Assembly: GCA_963281255.1 (NCBI GenBank)
Contig: OY725491.1
Span: 3,956,857-4,020,856, forward strand
From: Aphrocallistes beatrix
Taxonomy: Eukaryota; Porifera; Hexactinellida; Sceptrulophora; Aphrocallistidae
Length of the DNA: 64,000 bases
Direction: 5' to 3'
This document shows positions 1 through 11,169 of the stretch, piece by piece (position 1 is the stretch's first letter; each line of letters opens with the position of its first letter). The position numbers and the translations under genes are program-made. The notes beneath the pieces are model-generated. The model worked only from the letters and a program-made list of their open reading frames with translations. It was not told the DNA's origin and ran no database searches.

Positions 1-1267
1 ATCCGTCAACGCTGAATTTTAGATGAGTAAGTAGCCTACCTTCAAAATGTTACTGAGAGCATGCTTACCTCTTACCTTCTTTATATTCAAAAAAAGGTAT
101 TCACTAATTTGAAATCTACCACGCAAAATTGACTTTATAAATAGTCGGCTAATGCCTCTCCAGCATCGATTTATTTCAATATCATACTTTTCGCGCGCGC
201 CAGCTTTGTGGATTTCTTTTGTTCGGAGACTATCATGTTGCTGCGATGTCTTCGCTCTCGCCACACCGTACTAGACAGAACTGTTTCTACAGTAGAGGAA
301 GTCTTGCCAACTTATCATCAAGAGCTGAAAATGAGAATCATCAGTTTCAATATGATTTCAGTAGAATGATATATAAAACAAGGTCATGGGTCCTTTCACT
401 ATATTCCAAGTATTTGAGAACTTACCACATATTTTCCCTTCTTATCAGCCTGTTTGCTTGTAGACAATCGAAATATACAAACTCGTAGTCATCTTCTCAT
501 AGAGTATATTATAAAATACTATGACTTCACTAGGCACACACAATCTTGGGAAAGTAAATTCTTTCAGTGGTTTTCATGGTACCAGTCAACTAGTACCAAC
601 TACCAAATCTTCTAAAAGCACTAAGAAAAGTCAACTCGATGAGATGTCTTCAAGAACACAGCGAAAGGCAGGATTTTATGTTGACTTGGTGCGAGTTGGT
701 ATGTGGTACGAGTTGGCTGGCATTCGTTTCTAAGGTATGTTTGAAGTTCCATTCATCGTCACAGGGACAGGCTTTACTAAACTCGAGAACAGTACTTCTT
801 TGTAAAATCTTCTGTGTGAACTCGTAACAGGATCGAAGAGGATTAACTTCCCGGCCCCGGTCCCATCTCAATGGCTCACTGCCCTCTTGAATGAGCTGTC
901 CTGCTGTCCGTTTCAACTGTTTTTCTTCATATTCTCAGAATCATCAATTTGTTAAAATATAAAATCTCGTCTGACTACTGGAAGTCTGGAACTGGATTAC
1001 AATTTGCACGACCTGGGGAATAGTTACTCTACATCCGGAAACAGGACAGTGGATATCGTGAAAATAGGCAGTCAAAAGGTGTAGAGAACTGCTTTGCAGT
1101 GGGCTAGGGTAAAATATTTATGAAATAAATAATCAAATATTTAACAAAAGGTTGATTGAAAGTTTGTGGAACTTATACTTACCATGCTAATTTCATACTA
1201 AATAGTTGTGGTTTACTAATAATTCCCATCCACTACTTCATCCCTAGTCCAAAATTTTGAGGTTGAT
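1..1267. other. unannotated left flank
   Basis: I see no recognisable protein, RNA gene or repeat here. The open frames are short, overlap on both strands and have no familiar motif. A piece near 1215-1255 resembles one near 18,205-18,245 (shared ACTACTTCATCCCTAGTCC), so at least part of it is dispersed repeat. Confidence 0.4.
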
Positions 1268-1520
1268 ACCAGGGGCCTTATTCTCAGATCGACTTTTCTT
1301 AGCTATACTTATACTTAAGTAATTAAATTCATACTTAGTTTTTTGCTCGAAACTAAGTAAATACTTAGTTTATGCGTCGAACTTAAGAACTACTTAGTAT
1401 TTACTTAGTTTGGATAAGTATTTAGTTTTTACTTAATTTATTACTTATTCCTTTACTTAGTTTAATAATCACATACTAAGTTTTTGTTTCATTTTGACAT
1501 AGAAACTAAGTACACTGTAT
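1268..1520. repeat. ACTTAGT-rich subterminal repeat array
   Basis: After a terminal-looking GGGGCCTTATTCTCAG the sequence carries about eight ACTTAG/CTAAGT hexamers and two ACTTAAG copies in roughly 230 bases, on both strands. Dense short subterminal repeats next to a G/C-rich end are typical of DNA transposon termini, where the transposase binds. The matching other end is not visible and may lie in the gap that follows. PIF/Harbinger or hAT are both possible. Confidence 0.35.
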
Positions 1521-1609
1521 TTAATAGTTTAGCCAATCAAAGGGTATTTAGAGATAGGTCAAATGACTCAAATACCATCGACTCATTCAACGATCTTGAA
1601 TTCATAATC

Positions 1610-1809
1610 NNNNNNNNNNNNNNNNNNNNNNNNNNNNNNNNNNNNNNNNNNNNNNNNNNNNNNNNNNNNNNNNNNNNNNNNNNNNNNNNNNNNNNNNNNN
1701 NNNNNNNNNNNNNNNNNNNNNNNNNNNNNNNNNNNNNNNNNNNNNNNNNNNNNNNNNNNNNNNNNNNNNNNNNNNNNNNNNNNNNNNNNNNNNNNNNNNN
1801 NNNNNNNNN
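1610..1809. other. assembly gap, 200 N
   Basis: Exactly 200 undefined bases, the usual placeholder for a gap of unknown size. It sits against the outer end of the left arm of a long inverted repeat. Confidence 0.95.
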
Positions 1810-2587
1810 AAATGACAATCCTCACAAACTTTTATAATTTCGTTCTCAGAATTTGTTCATTCTATAAGCTTTATGTTAACATAATATAAGCTCTAAGCCT
1901 AATGCTTTAAATATTACCATACAGATTTTCAAATTGATTACCCTCTTCAAAGTTTTAGATGAATACGTCAAAAAAAAGAAAAAATATACTAAATTTTGAA
2001 TAAATTCAGTAAATCAGGTGGCAATATAAAAATTTGCACTTTTTAACTAAAAACGCTCGGTCGAAATTAAGGATATATAACAATTAAGAGATATCCGATG
2101 TCAAAAAAAGTTTCTTAAGATACTAAATAGTTGAATTCGAGGAAAGTTGAAGTATTATTACCTATAGCAACGGAGATTTTAAATTTTAAAAAATACATCG
2201 AGTTCAAATAGTGGTCTCACTGATGTTAGACGCTCATTTTAAATATATTAATATACCCGAGTTGACATATATCACAGTTTATGATAATAATTGAGCACAA
2301 ACCACTTTTCCATTCATAAGTAATACAATGGATGTATACAGAAGCGTTAAAAAGTGCGAATTTTTACATTGCCACCAGATTTACTGAAATTATTCAAAAT
2401 TTAGTATATTTTTTGACTTTTTTTTGGACGTATTCATCTAAAACTTTGAAGAGGGTAATCAATTTGAAAATCTGTACGGTAATATTTAAAGCATTAGGCT
2501 TAGAGCTTATATTATGGTAACATAAAGCTTATAGAATGAACGAATTCTGAGAACGAAATTATAAAAGTTTGTGAGGATTGTCATTTT
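1810..2587. repeat. long inverted repeat with about 240-bp arms
   Basis: Bases 1810-2047 are matched in reverse complement by 2345-2587 with few differences; a 297-base spacer lies between. The left arm runs directly into the gap, so the true outer end is unknown. No protein is readable. It may be a foldback element or the two ends of a non-autonomous transposon. Confidence 0.85.
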
Positions 2588-2707
2588 AACTATAGGTGAA
2601 GACCGCATACAACACTAAGTCATTTATCCATGGTTCAAAACAATATTAAATATATATTCACAATCTAAATTCATTATGATCAATTTTGGAATTGATTGAA
2701 ATATATA

Positions 2708-4051
2708 CAGGGTGTCTCAAAAGTTTTTTCCGGTTTTATAATTTATCAAAATATTCCTTTTACATCAGTGCTTGTATTTAAACTCGCACTTTTTTGATAA
2801 TATTTAACTTGAACGGTCATAATGTTTGAATGAAATACAAATCAAGTTATTTGTTAACATCTCGTGATTTTCTTGAACTCACTTCATCATCAATATATAG
2901 TTTATATTATGGATGTCCAAAATTCCAGAATTGGTAAGAGATTACCTGCAATTGGTATGTTAGAATCTGGTATTAGCCAGAAACAGATTGCTCAGACCTT
3001 AGGGGTTACAATTAAGACTGTTTGGAATTGGAAAACGAAGATTCTATCAGGCAAATCCATGGCGGACAAACCTCGGTCTGGGCGTCCAACACGGCTTTCT
3101 CGCGTTCCTAAATCATTATTAGAAAATCTCTAGGCAAACGTTGGCAATCTACGCGAAAACTTGCTTGTATCGTTTCGAAAAATTCACAGAGAGTTAGGAA
3201 AGATACTATACATCGGTATTTAAGGAATACCATCGGAGCAAAGCCATACAAAAGACCTTCGCAACCAAAATTGTCGGAAAAACAGAAGGAACAGAGGCTA
3301 CAATTCTGCCTTAGTCATAAATTTTGGGATGAACAGGATTGGAAAAGGGTTCTTTTTAGTGACGAGAGTTCTTTTGAACTTTTCCAACCAACAAATCGGC
3401 AGAACGATCGGGTTTGGAGTCAGAATGCGCGAAACATTGAGCCTATTCAAACAGTTAAATTCCCGCCTAAAATCATGGTCTGGGGGATGATGAGTGGCAC
3501 TGGGATCTCGGAACTCCATTTTCTTCCTCCCAAACAATCTGTAAATGCAGAATACTATATAAAAGAAATTTTGGAGAAGTCCTGCCTTCCTACCTTGAAG
3601 AGAAGGAAAACTACAGGCCCAGTGACAGAACGGAAAATGTGTCGCTTGATGTCCGAGGCCATTTTTATGCAGGATGGGGCTCCTGCCCATACCGCCAAAA
3701 AGACGCAAACCTGGCTTTCCAATCATATTCCAGGGTACTGGGGTAAAGGAATTTGGCCTAGCAATTCACCAGATTTAAATCCCATTGAAAATCTTCGGGC
3801 GATTATTCAAGCAGAGCTTGACAAGAAGAGACCAGCCACCAACTTGTCAGAGCTCGCTAATTACCTGAAAAATATCTGGAATGGACTCACACCGTCGATT
3901 TTGGAGAATTTAATCTCAGGGATGCCTGCTCGAATTAATTCTTGTATCCAACTTAGAGGAGATTATATTGGCAAATAATATAAGATTTCTATACTATAGT
4001 TTACAAGTTATGAGTATTAGTACAACCGGAAAAAACTTTTGAGACACCCTG
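2708..4051 (+). mobile_element. Tc1/mariner element, DD37E type, copy 1
   Basis: A 1,344-bp element with 28-bp inverted ends starting CAGGGTGTCTCAAAAGTT, flanked on both sides by TA, the target duplication of the Tc1/mariner superfamily. It carries one transposase gene. A second copy at 31,562-32,907 is nearly identical, so both moved recently relative to the rest of the window. Confidence 0.95.
2909..3978 (+). pseudogene. Tc1-type transposase, one frameshift
   Basis: The enzyme would cut and paste the element by the DDE mechanism. The ATG at 2909 opens MDVQNSRIGKR, followed by a helix-turn-helix (ISQKQIAQTLGVTIKTVWNW) and a GRP linker (SGRPTRLS). The catalytic core shows FSDESSF, FMQDGAPAHT and SPDLNPIENL; I count 37 residues between the second Asp and the Glu, hence DD37E. 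Expected length is about 356 residues. One A is missing in the run near 3110-3112 compared with the copy at 31.6 kb, which shifts the frame between the DNA-binding and catalytic halves. The catalytic half from about 3271 is fully open. This copy is otherwise whole. Confidence 0.92.
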
Positions 4052-4053
4052 TA

Positions 4054-4828
4054 TACATATATTGCGGTTCAATAATCAATCCAACATGTTATTATATCTA
4101 AAAATTTCAAACTTTTCAACTAATTATTCTGCACGAAAAAGTCAGAATTGTGAAAAATAAAATGTATGCATTTACCACAAATTTTTCGGACTCTTACATT
4201 CTGATCCATGGTACAATAAAATGAGTAAAAAGTGAATACAAACTTCTAATGCGAATATTGTTATCCATAGTTAAGGTATGGTTCCATTGAGTTCAGACAC
4301 CAAAGACGAAAATGTTGAAAAGACCACGAGATTGAGAGGTCATTTCACGTCTATATAATTAGAAATTTCAGTTTTGCACACTCAGAAATTTAGGTCATTG
4401 AAGGCTGAGAATAAAACAATAGTACGTGTAAATCAACATGCCCAGAAGCATATACTACCATCCACCAAATCAGTGCGCAAGTTAGGCCTGCCTCCCCAGA
4501 TGAGCGAAGACCCCAGGAGTTGCGTGTTCCCAGTATGAGTTGCGATTTGCAAGTTACGACTGATAAATAATAGGGCAGATATTGTTATTTATATTCATTG
4601 CTTGAGCCTACATTTGCATCGACATGTGTGATATAGCCCTTCCTTCCAGGTGATGAGATAATATAGGAAATATCATCAGCAATTCTCAGAAAAGTGAAGT
4701 GTATATAGGAACGCAATATATAGTTTATGAATATTACTGAGAAGCATTCCAATATTGTAAGTAAACTATCGTTTTATATCTAAAATTGGACATTTGAAAA
4801 AAGTATGAATAAACGTAATACAATTTGA
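4054..4828. other. no feature seen
   Basis: About 0.8 kb of AT-rich sequence between the Tc1 and the next repeats. I see no coding region, RNA gene or repeat that I can support. Confidence 0.4.
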
Positions 4829-4971
4829 GTGCAGCAGCAGTAGGGAGATGATCTTATAAAATGGAGGAAGTATCTCGGCCGTATGTATGTATAAATTGGA
4901 ACTTAATAGTAGAAATGTAACTAATCCTCCGTAAATTCCTGATCGGTTCCACTAAGTTTGGATACTAAGGT

Positions 4972-5197
4972 CAGGGCTGTATCAACCCATTTTGAGTTGG
5001 CAAAATCATATCAATGAGTTGATTATAGCCGTCATATGAAAATGAATTGTTGAAACAAGTTCATTTAGTACAAATGAATCATTCCGAAAATGAGTGGGCT
5101 GTAGACAACTCATTTTTTGAAAGAGTTGAATGAGTTGTGTGCAAGGAATTTCCATGAAAAATGACTTGTTTTTGCCAACTTGGTTGATACAGCCCTG
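4972..5197. mobile_element. hAT-type MITE, 226 bp
   Basis: Inverted ends CAGGGCTGTATCAACC / GGTTGATACAGCCCTG enclose a non-coding core rich in ATGAGTTG-like words. The flanking octamers actaaggt and actgagat agree at six of eight positions, consistent with an aged 8-bp hAT target duplication. Confidence 0.75.
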
Positions 5198-5301
5198 ACT
5201 GAGATAATCTGGAATGGAGTATTCCGTAAATTAGGCAATTACAAGTAGAATTCCTGAAAGTTTCCACCAAGTTCCATAAATTAGGGACTCAGATTTCAAA
5301 T

Positions 5302-5473
5302 AAAATTGACAATTTGGTGATTTTTCCAGTGATGTAGATTATAACAGTAAGACAGACATGTTTAGAGTGATTATCAACCTTATAATTAATTAACAAGTGT
5401 GAGCCCAGGCGCCCAAATGGTGCGTCTGGCAAACACAATGTGTCCGCAAGGAAGCGAAGCGTGCTTGTGTTTC
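5302..5473 (+). repeat. Helentron-like repeat, hairpin end only
   Basis: Matches the last part of the repeat family seen whole at 19.7-20.3 and 51.7-52.3 kb: the GGTGATTTTT and TAATTAATTAA stretch, then degraded hairpins (AGGCGCC, GTGTCCGC) and GCGAAGCG...GCTTGT at the end. The front half is absent. Confidence 0.7.
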
Positions 5474-5758
5474 TGTAAGTTAAAATGCAAGCCATCAAGT
5501 TCTAAACCTTCAAACAGGTTGCTACGTTTTAGGCATTATACGCATTGAAATTAATAACAAACGCTAGTTTAGTCTAAAAATAGACATATTACATCTATAG
5601 AACATGTTTAAATTTAGCAACACTCATACACAGACACACAACGTACAATTAGAAATGCAAATGGATAGTTAATAAATAGAGATAAATACAATAAATTTGC
5701 TCAAATTACGCATCCAGAAGTAAAATAATCAAAGTCATTCTACAAAATAAATCTGAAA

Positions 5759-6263
5759 ATGTCTAATAAAATGTTGGGAAAAATGAGCACATATCAACGT
5801 GCATGTAACTTCCTCCCTAGTGATGGTATCCAGTTCGTGCCAGGAAAGTTGCGAATTGGGGAGTGCAATCAGAACATAATAATTGAGAAGAGAGCCGGCC
5901 AAAAGAATATTCACTTGTGCAGAGACGTCATCGAACACATCTGGAGTGGAGGCGAGAGTAAACAGCTCCAGCTTACATTTCGAACAGAACGAAATACTTT
6001 GACTACCCATATCCGCCGTAGACGCCATCATTCTGATTATTGACATCTTCGCGTCCTACACTGATGAACAATTCATGCAAGAATCTGGATGTGACCAGTT
6101 TCATGCATACAAAGAGCATGTTAAACAATATGGTAAAGCTTTCCGGTGGAATCCACCGAAGCTAACATTCGAGCAAAGAGAAGAAAAATTCAAGCAACAG
6201 TATTTGCCAGCAGATATAATGCTCGACTATCCACAATTAGAGATACTCACTTACTTGGAGTAG
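5759..6263 (+). pseudogene. hypothetical protein, two overlapping open frames
   Basis: Not recognised. The first frame (5759-6043) starts MSNKMLGKMSTYQRACNF and ends RRRRHHSDY. The second (to 6263) reads ASYTDEQFMQESGCDQFH and later GKAFRWNPPKLTFEQREEKF, ending YPQLEILTYLE. The second frame is also partly preserved at 34,010-34,200 in block B with mostly third-position changes in the GKAFRWNPPKLTFEQR stretch, which hints at former coding use. It may be an accessory ORF of the same transposon as the transposase 1.6 kb downstream, or unrelated sequence carried in the duplicated block. Confidence 0.35.
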
Positions 6264-7200
6264 ATTTTGTATGTATGTAACAATCATGTGATTTATTGCT
6301 ATTACAAATATTAGTACATAGTATAACTATTATTATAATAAAGTACTTGTTGATAAATTCATAATAATATCACTAGACGTACATAAAATATTATTATATT
6401 GGATCTATGATCCTATGTAATATTGTAGCACAGTTCTAAAATGAGTGCTGGAGTCCGGCCTGGCGCTAGTGGCATCAGCACAGACCTGAGTATAAAAGAC
6501 ACCACTAATTTCCCTTTCATAAGAAATAAAATATTCTATTGATTGCAGATAGAAGATAATTGATGAAATACTACATGCGATAAAAAACATTTTTGGGTAA
6601 AACTTTCAAATTCAATTTACGAGATTTAATAAACGGGGGAGGGGGGCTAGAAAAAAAACATTAATTAATAAGCGGGGGTCAGTTTATTTGGACACCTAGA
6701 GTAGACCCATCAGATATTTGCAGCCACAAATGCGACAAATGACTTTGAATACAAGTCGTCTTATTCGGCAAACTTAGTCCTCTGGCAACATCATAGCATC
6801 TATTCTTAAAACTAGTTTGAACCCTATCGAGTGATCCTTCTTGCGAATCCACTCGGTCTAAATTTGGCAATGATTTGTGAATTGAGTATTTCGTCCAAAT
6901 TGCAAGATTGCAATAATTTGTTTTGATCCACAGACACAGGGTCGAGAGACTTTCTCAGAATAAATGTCGTCTATTCAAATTCATCCCTTTTGGTCTACAT
7001 AATCACCAGAAAAAGCATGCTGAACATGTCCAACCGTGCTCATTTCCCTAAACAATGATCAAAAGTCACTAGACCACAAATGGCGACACATGCATTAACG
7101 AGTTTGAAATTTAGGCGTTTACAAATATAATCAACAAAAATAGATAGATAAATATCCTTGATGGTGTTTGGATTAACAGTACTTTCAACATATTTTATGC

Positions 7201-7400
7201 GAGCGGTTCCCAAACTGGGGTGCATGAACCCCTAGCAGTGCACGGGACAAGGATTAGAACTGAATATTGAGCATTTTTAACAGAATTATTTTTGAAGTTA
7301 TATGCACATTACTCCTAGATCCTGGCATAGGTCCTGGGATGCACAAAATAATTTTTAGGTGTCATGAGGTGCACGAGGTAAAAGGGGTTGGGAACCACTG
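7201..7400. mobile_element. hAT-Charlie-like MITE, 200 bp
   Basis: Ends AGCGGTTCCCAAACTGGGG and GGTTGGGAACCACTG are the classic Charlie-type inverted repeat. A perfect 8-bp duplication TTTTATGC lies at 7193-7200 and 7401-7408. Block B keeps the unoccupied site near 49,500 (atattttttgcaaacgaaaa), proving the insertion came after the blocks separated. Confidence 0.95.
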
Positions 7401-7821
7401 TTTTATGCGAACAAAAAGGTTCTTTACCGACCACATAAGGGTGCGCGTTATTGGGAGGTGCCCCATTCAAGGCTCCATTTTCCATCCCAGACAACAATAT
7501 GTCACAATAGCAATGCACACATAACAGTAGATATGTAAGCACGTTACAACCAAGTGTAATTGGAATTTAGGTTAGTAAGAAATTGAGGAATGCAAACACC
7601 ATCCATAATTGGCAGAATTCTAAAAATATCAACATGTGCATGTGTACTGTACATGGCTAACTATTTTTAGAATTCTGTCGCCACAATACAAGAAACTACA
7701 TAGTTCTTATTTAGCATGTGAGGTGGAACAATTATGGGCACTACAACTGTAGTTAATTTTAACGAGTTACACCAAATCAATATAAGTATGGAAATAATTA
7801 AAGTCATAACTAATTTAAAAA

Positions 7822-10206
7822 ATGTCTTCTTCAGAACAAGAAACTATTTCTACATTTCGCAGCGCAGATCTCCCGAAGGTTTGCATTCCGGCTGATTTTG
7901 AATCTAGCATGGAGTCATGTGGCTCTGACAATGAAGGTGATTTCATATTCAAAGTCCCAACAACCCCAACTGATTTAACACCAGCTACATCCACGCCTAC
8001 TGAGCTCGGATCTACTCTCTCTCAAGTAGCCCTCTCTTCGCAGACATCCGAAGAATCGGATAACACGGCACCAGCTACCCCAGTTCATACCAAAAAGCAG
8101 CGAGGACATAAACTCAACACTGGGAGGTTTCGGAAGGGTGAGGGAGTCAAAAGAAAATCTACTTTCACACCATTCACCACAAAGCGATTACTGCTTCCTA
8201 CTAGCACTCCGAAATCTAAAACACTATTACCAAGTGAAGTTTCCTCAGCCCAATAAAACCCTCTGTATTATGGTACAGAAGGATGGAGCTCAATCATTTC
8301 GTGATCTCTACGTTCCTCATGGCTCGCAAATAATTAATATCAATATACTGAGTACAGTATTTTCTCTATTGAGATGCACTGAGGCACACTGCACTGGTAA
8401 ATTGAATCTGCATCAATACGCTTTTCGTGATGGGTTACAATCATATCTCTTGTTGAAATGCAGTCGCAGCCATCTTGTACTTGCTGAATTTCCCACATCC
8501 TGTCCGGTTGGAATGAAACCTAATGAAGCCGTGAACGATCCTCAAATGCTTTGCCGGAAAAAGTCGGAATTCAACGTTAGAGCTTTACTAGCAGCATACT
8601 GCACTTCTATAGCTGGAGTGATTTTCGACTGACCTGCAACCTCCTTGATATACAAAATACCTGGCATAGAATGTCCAAGTCTCTACTCGCGCAATCGGTC
8701 CTTTCTACAGATAATATATGGCAGCAATCCATGTCCATGACAGCAAAAGAAGTGAGAGCCAAAGCTGAGTCATCTAACATTCATGGTTGCAAGGTATGCG
8801 CGGTGAGCTTTGATGGATTTTGGCACAGGCGCGTACATTTTAGTAATCAAGGATTCGCCGGGGCTATTGAAGTCAAAACGGGGAAAGTCCTTGACTACGT
8901 CCTTTACGAACGCGTGTGTAACAAATGTATCAGATGGACGGAAGAACGTAAGATAGAAAACCCAGAGGAATACAGCGAATACTGGGAGAAACATTCGAGC
9001 GAATGCCCAGCTAACTTCTCTGGAACAAGTCAGGCGATGGAATCTTCTGCTGCAATAGAAATCTGGGGTAGATCAGTTGACAAGCATTCTCTAGCCTATA
9101 CTACATATGTGGGAGATGGGGACTCAAGCTCTTTCAAAAGGTTGGAACAAAATAATCCTTACAAAGGAATGGAAGTTATCCGGAAAGAGGAATGTCTTGG
9201 GCACACGCAAAAACGATTAAAGAAACACCTCAAAAAGAAGACAACTACGAGAACAATGCCCTCCAAGCCAATACCCGCATTAAAAGTCGAGAGAATTGCT
9301 CATCTATACGCTCTTGTTATTGGCAAGAACAGAGGCAGAACACCACTAGACATTCAAAACGCCCTTTACACACTGATGAATTATTTGTTCGAGGAGCACG
9401 ATCGTTGCCCACACTCAAAAGAATCCTGGTGTTACTTTCAAAAGGGCCTCGCAATTTCAGCTGAGAATACCTCTCATCCACCTCCCATACTCCGACAACC
9501 CTATCTGAATAAAGACGAGTATTCGCGACTGGAAGATGTTTTCAAGAAATTTGCAAGCATTGAAATGTGTTCCGCTCTGACAATGGGATTAACACAGAAC
9601 TGTAATGAGTCGCTACATTCAGTTGTATGGCATAATGCTACAAAGACAAAACGTGTAGGACAAAAGTCACTTCAAGCCGCTGCTGCTATTGCTGTGTGCA
9701 CTTTCAATGAAAGTTCAATGATGCTCGCAGCTATTCTGTCAGATCAACATGTACAATGTAGCCGTATAACTCTTGAACACCTAGCATCGATGGATGAAGA
9801 AAGGAACCGCTGTAAACTTAAAGCCGTTATGGCTACTCAAAAGAGGCGTCGGAGAGTTCTCAAATCCCAATTCATTGCAGCCGAATCCTCCAGGCGTAGA
9901 CGTGAAAAGGATACTACGACCTATAAATCTGGAGGTTTTGGTACTGAGCTCTCATCTGTTGCCATGAAAGAATTACCTTCCACGAGTGTTAACCCTGATG
10001 ACTCTGAAACAGTTTGCGAGGAATGTGAACAACACGACTGCCCAACCGGGGGAAAGAGGGCGAATGATGACTGGTTAGGTTGTGAGTTCTGCCTGAGATG
10101 GTTTCAATGTGGATGCGTCAATACCAGTCTAAAGGAAGTGGGAGATGATCCTTATATCTGTAGGAAATGTGACTTGGAATTCGAGTCCTGTGTAGAAGCT
10201 GTATAA
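7822..10206 (+). CDS. Mutator-like (PF20700-type) transposase with PHD-like tail
   Basis: The best-preserved large gene in the window and probably the transposase of its own element. Exon 1 (7822-8137) is Ser/Thr-rich, then basic (KKQRGHKLNTGRFRK), likely a nuclear and DNA-binding region. A canonical 67-bp intron (8138-8204, GTGAGG to TTCCTACTAG) restores the reading frame. Exon 2 gives a Cys-containing N-terminal region, then the core CAVSFDGFWHRRVHFSNQG, a CNKC pair, HSSECPANFSGTSQAME, VGDGDSSSF and EECLGHTQKRLKKH, the signature I recall for the metazoan 'Mutator-like transposase' domain. Later comes GLTQNCNESLHSVVW, a basic stretch (RRRRVL), and a Cys-rich finger near the end (CEECEQHDC, CEFCLRWFQCGC, CRKC) resembling a PHD finger. 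One frame change remains near 8618-8622; the 511 codons from 8671 are open. Family assignment is from memory of motifs. Confidence 0.82.
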
Positions 10207-10407
10207 CTATTGTTTCTGTAGTAGCATGCCACCATTAGAATAGTATATGATATTCTTGTTTGCTCATTTATACTATAATAAATATCTATGCATCAATCTA
10301 GCTCAGGGAATTTTAAACTGCGTCACTAATATTAAAAATAATGGTCGACATACCGATAGAAAAGCACCACAAAAACAGTCAATAATAGTATCGAAATTGG
10401 AAAAATA

Positions 10408-10568
10408 CAGTCAGGGTCCCATATCATTATGAACCGCATGGGGGCCCAAAATATTTTCACAATAGAGAGAGAGTTATACATAGTAAGCGAAATCGAAATA
10501 ATAGAAATTCTATAGAACTGGTCAAATTGGGACCTAGAGGATTTGTTCATAATAAGCGACTCTGAATG
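10408..10568. mobile_element. pogo/Tigger-like MITE, 161 bp
   Basis: Imperfect inverted ends, CAGTCAGGGTC at left and GACTCTGAATG at right, are flanked by TA. Both ends also contain TCATTATGAAC / GTTCATAATAAG. The core is non-coding. The same MITE is in block B (about 52,690-52,770 and 55,777-55,870), where later DNA splits it, so it predates the blocks' separation. Confidence 0.7.
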
Positions 10569-10612
10569 TACATATTGATATATGTATGCTATTGCACCAT
10601 TCAATTTTGATA

Positions 10613-11169
10613 TCAACATTTTACAAGTGCGAATATCGAAATCTACTTTTACTAAATTACAATACAGGCTTATTAGCCGTTGAGATTTCTTTTCTAGCAG
10701 AAAATACACGTCTACATAAATTTTATGATAATAGTTTCCCAAGATCACGCAGACACCGTCCATACAATAAATAATCTCCTATAATAGGAGCTGCACTTAA
10801 ATGCGAATTCTCAAAACAATACAAGTGCATCACAACAGCAGGAGGCCGCAGGGGGGAGGGGAAGATTGTGATTTTCCTGTACAGAATTCAATCATTTTAG
10901 AAAGTAGCATCAGAATGTATTTGTGGAAACGACTATCTCTAAGATTGGAATTTGGGATTCTTTCAGTACACATAGCAATAGTTTTATTAATAAATTAAAC
11001 TTACGTTCTTGCTAGTAGGTGAAGTAGGCAAGTCACAGGTGTCCAAGACATAAAGTGATCGCTTCATTTACTTGTCTGGATCATTGCAAATTGATACAGC
11101 GAATTAGCTAATTGTTGAATCCAGGTGACAGAGAAAGATTATATCTATATACTATCTACATATCTATAG
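10613..11169. other. no gene seen
   Basis: No supported feature. A short palindrome CTCCTATAATAGGAG sits at 10,776-10,790 next to the possible transposon end, and a G-rich patch (GGGGGGAGGGG) lies near 10,852. Confidence 0.4.

Larger units (their letters stand above)
5942..10612. repeat. duplicated block A
   Basis: About 4.7 kb whose sequence recurs in the same order, but interrupted, between 33,886 and 55,905 (block B). Shared parts include the 5.94-6.5 kb segment, the region upstream of the transposase, the transposase gene and a pogo-like MITE at the right. The two copies could be a segmental duplication or two insertions of one large transposon. Differences between them expose empty target sites of later insertions. 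Confidence 0.85.
4829..10796 (+). mobile_element. possible full extent of the PHD-tailed transposon
   Basis: Weak candidate. GTGCAGC follows TTGA at the left (4825-4828), and its reverse complement GCTGCAC precedes TTAA at the right (10797-10800); a further loosely similar stretch (GGGAGAT / GGAGATT) follows each. This would frame the transposase gene at 7.8-10.2 kb and give TTAA-like flanks, as in the related element at 25.5-31.5 kb. The exact match is only seven bases and one flank is TTGA, so it may be chance. Confidence 0.25.

Noticed and set aside
219-916. Several overlapping 60-90-codon frames
   Set aside because: They occur on both strands in different frames, with no motif or codon bias; expected by chance.
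8138-8248. Alternative intron ending at TTCCTCAG (8,248)
   Set aside because: With the GTGAGG donor it would be 111 bases, a multiple of three, and would not correct the frame; the 8,204 acceptor does.
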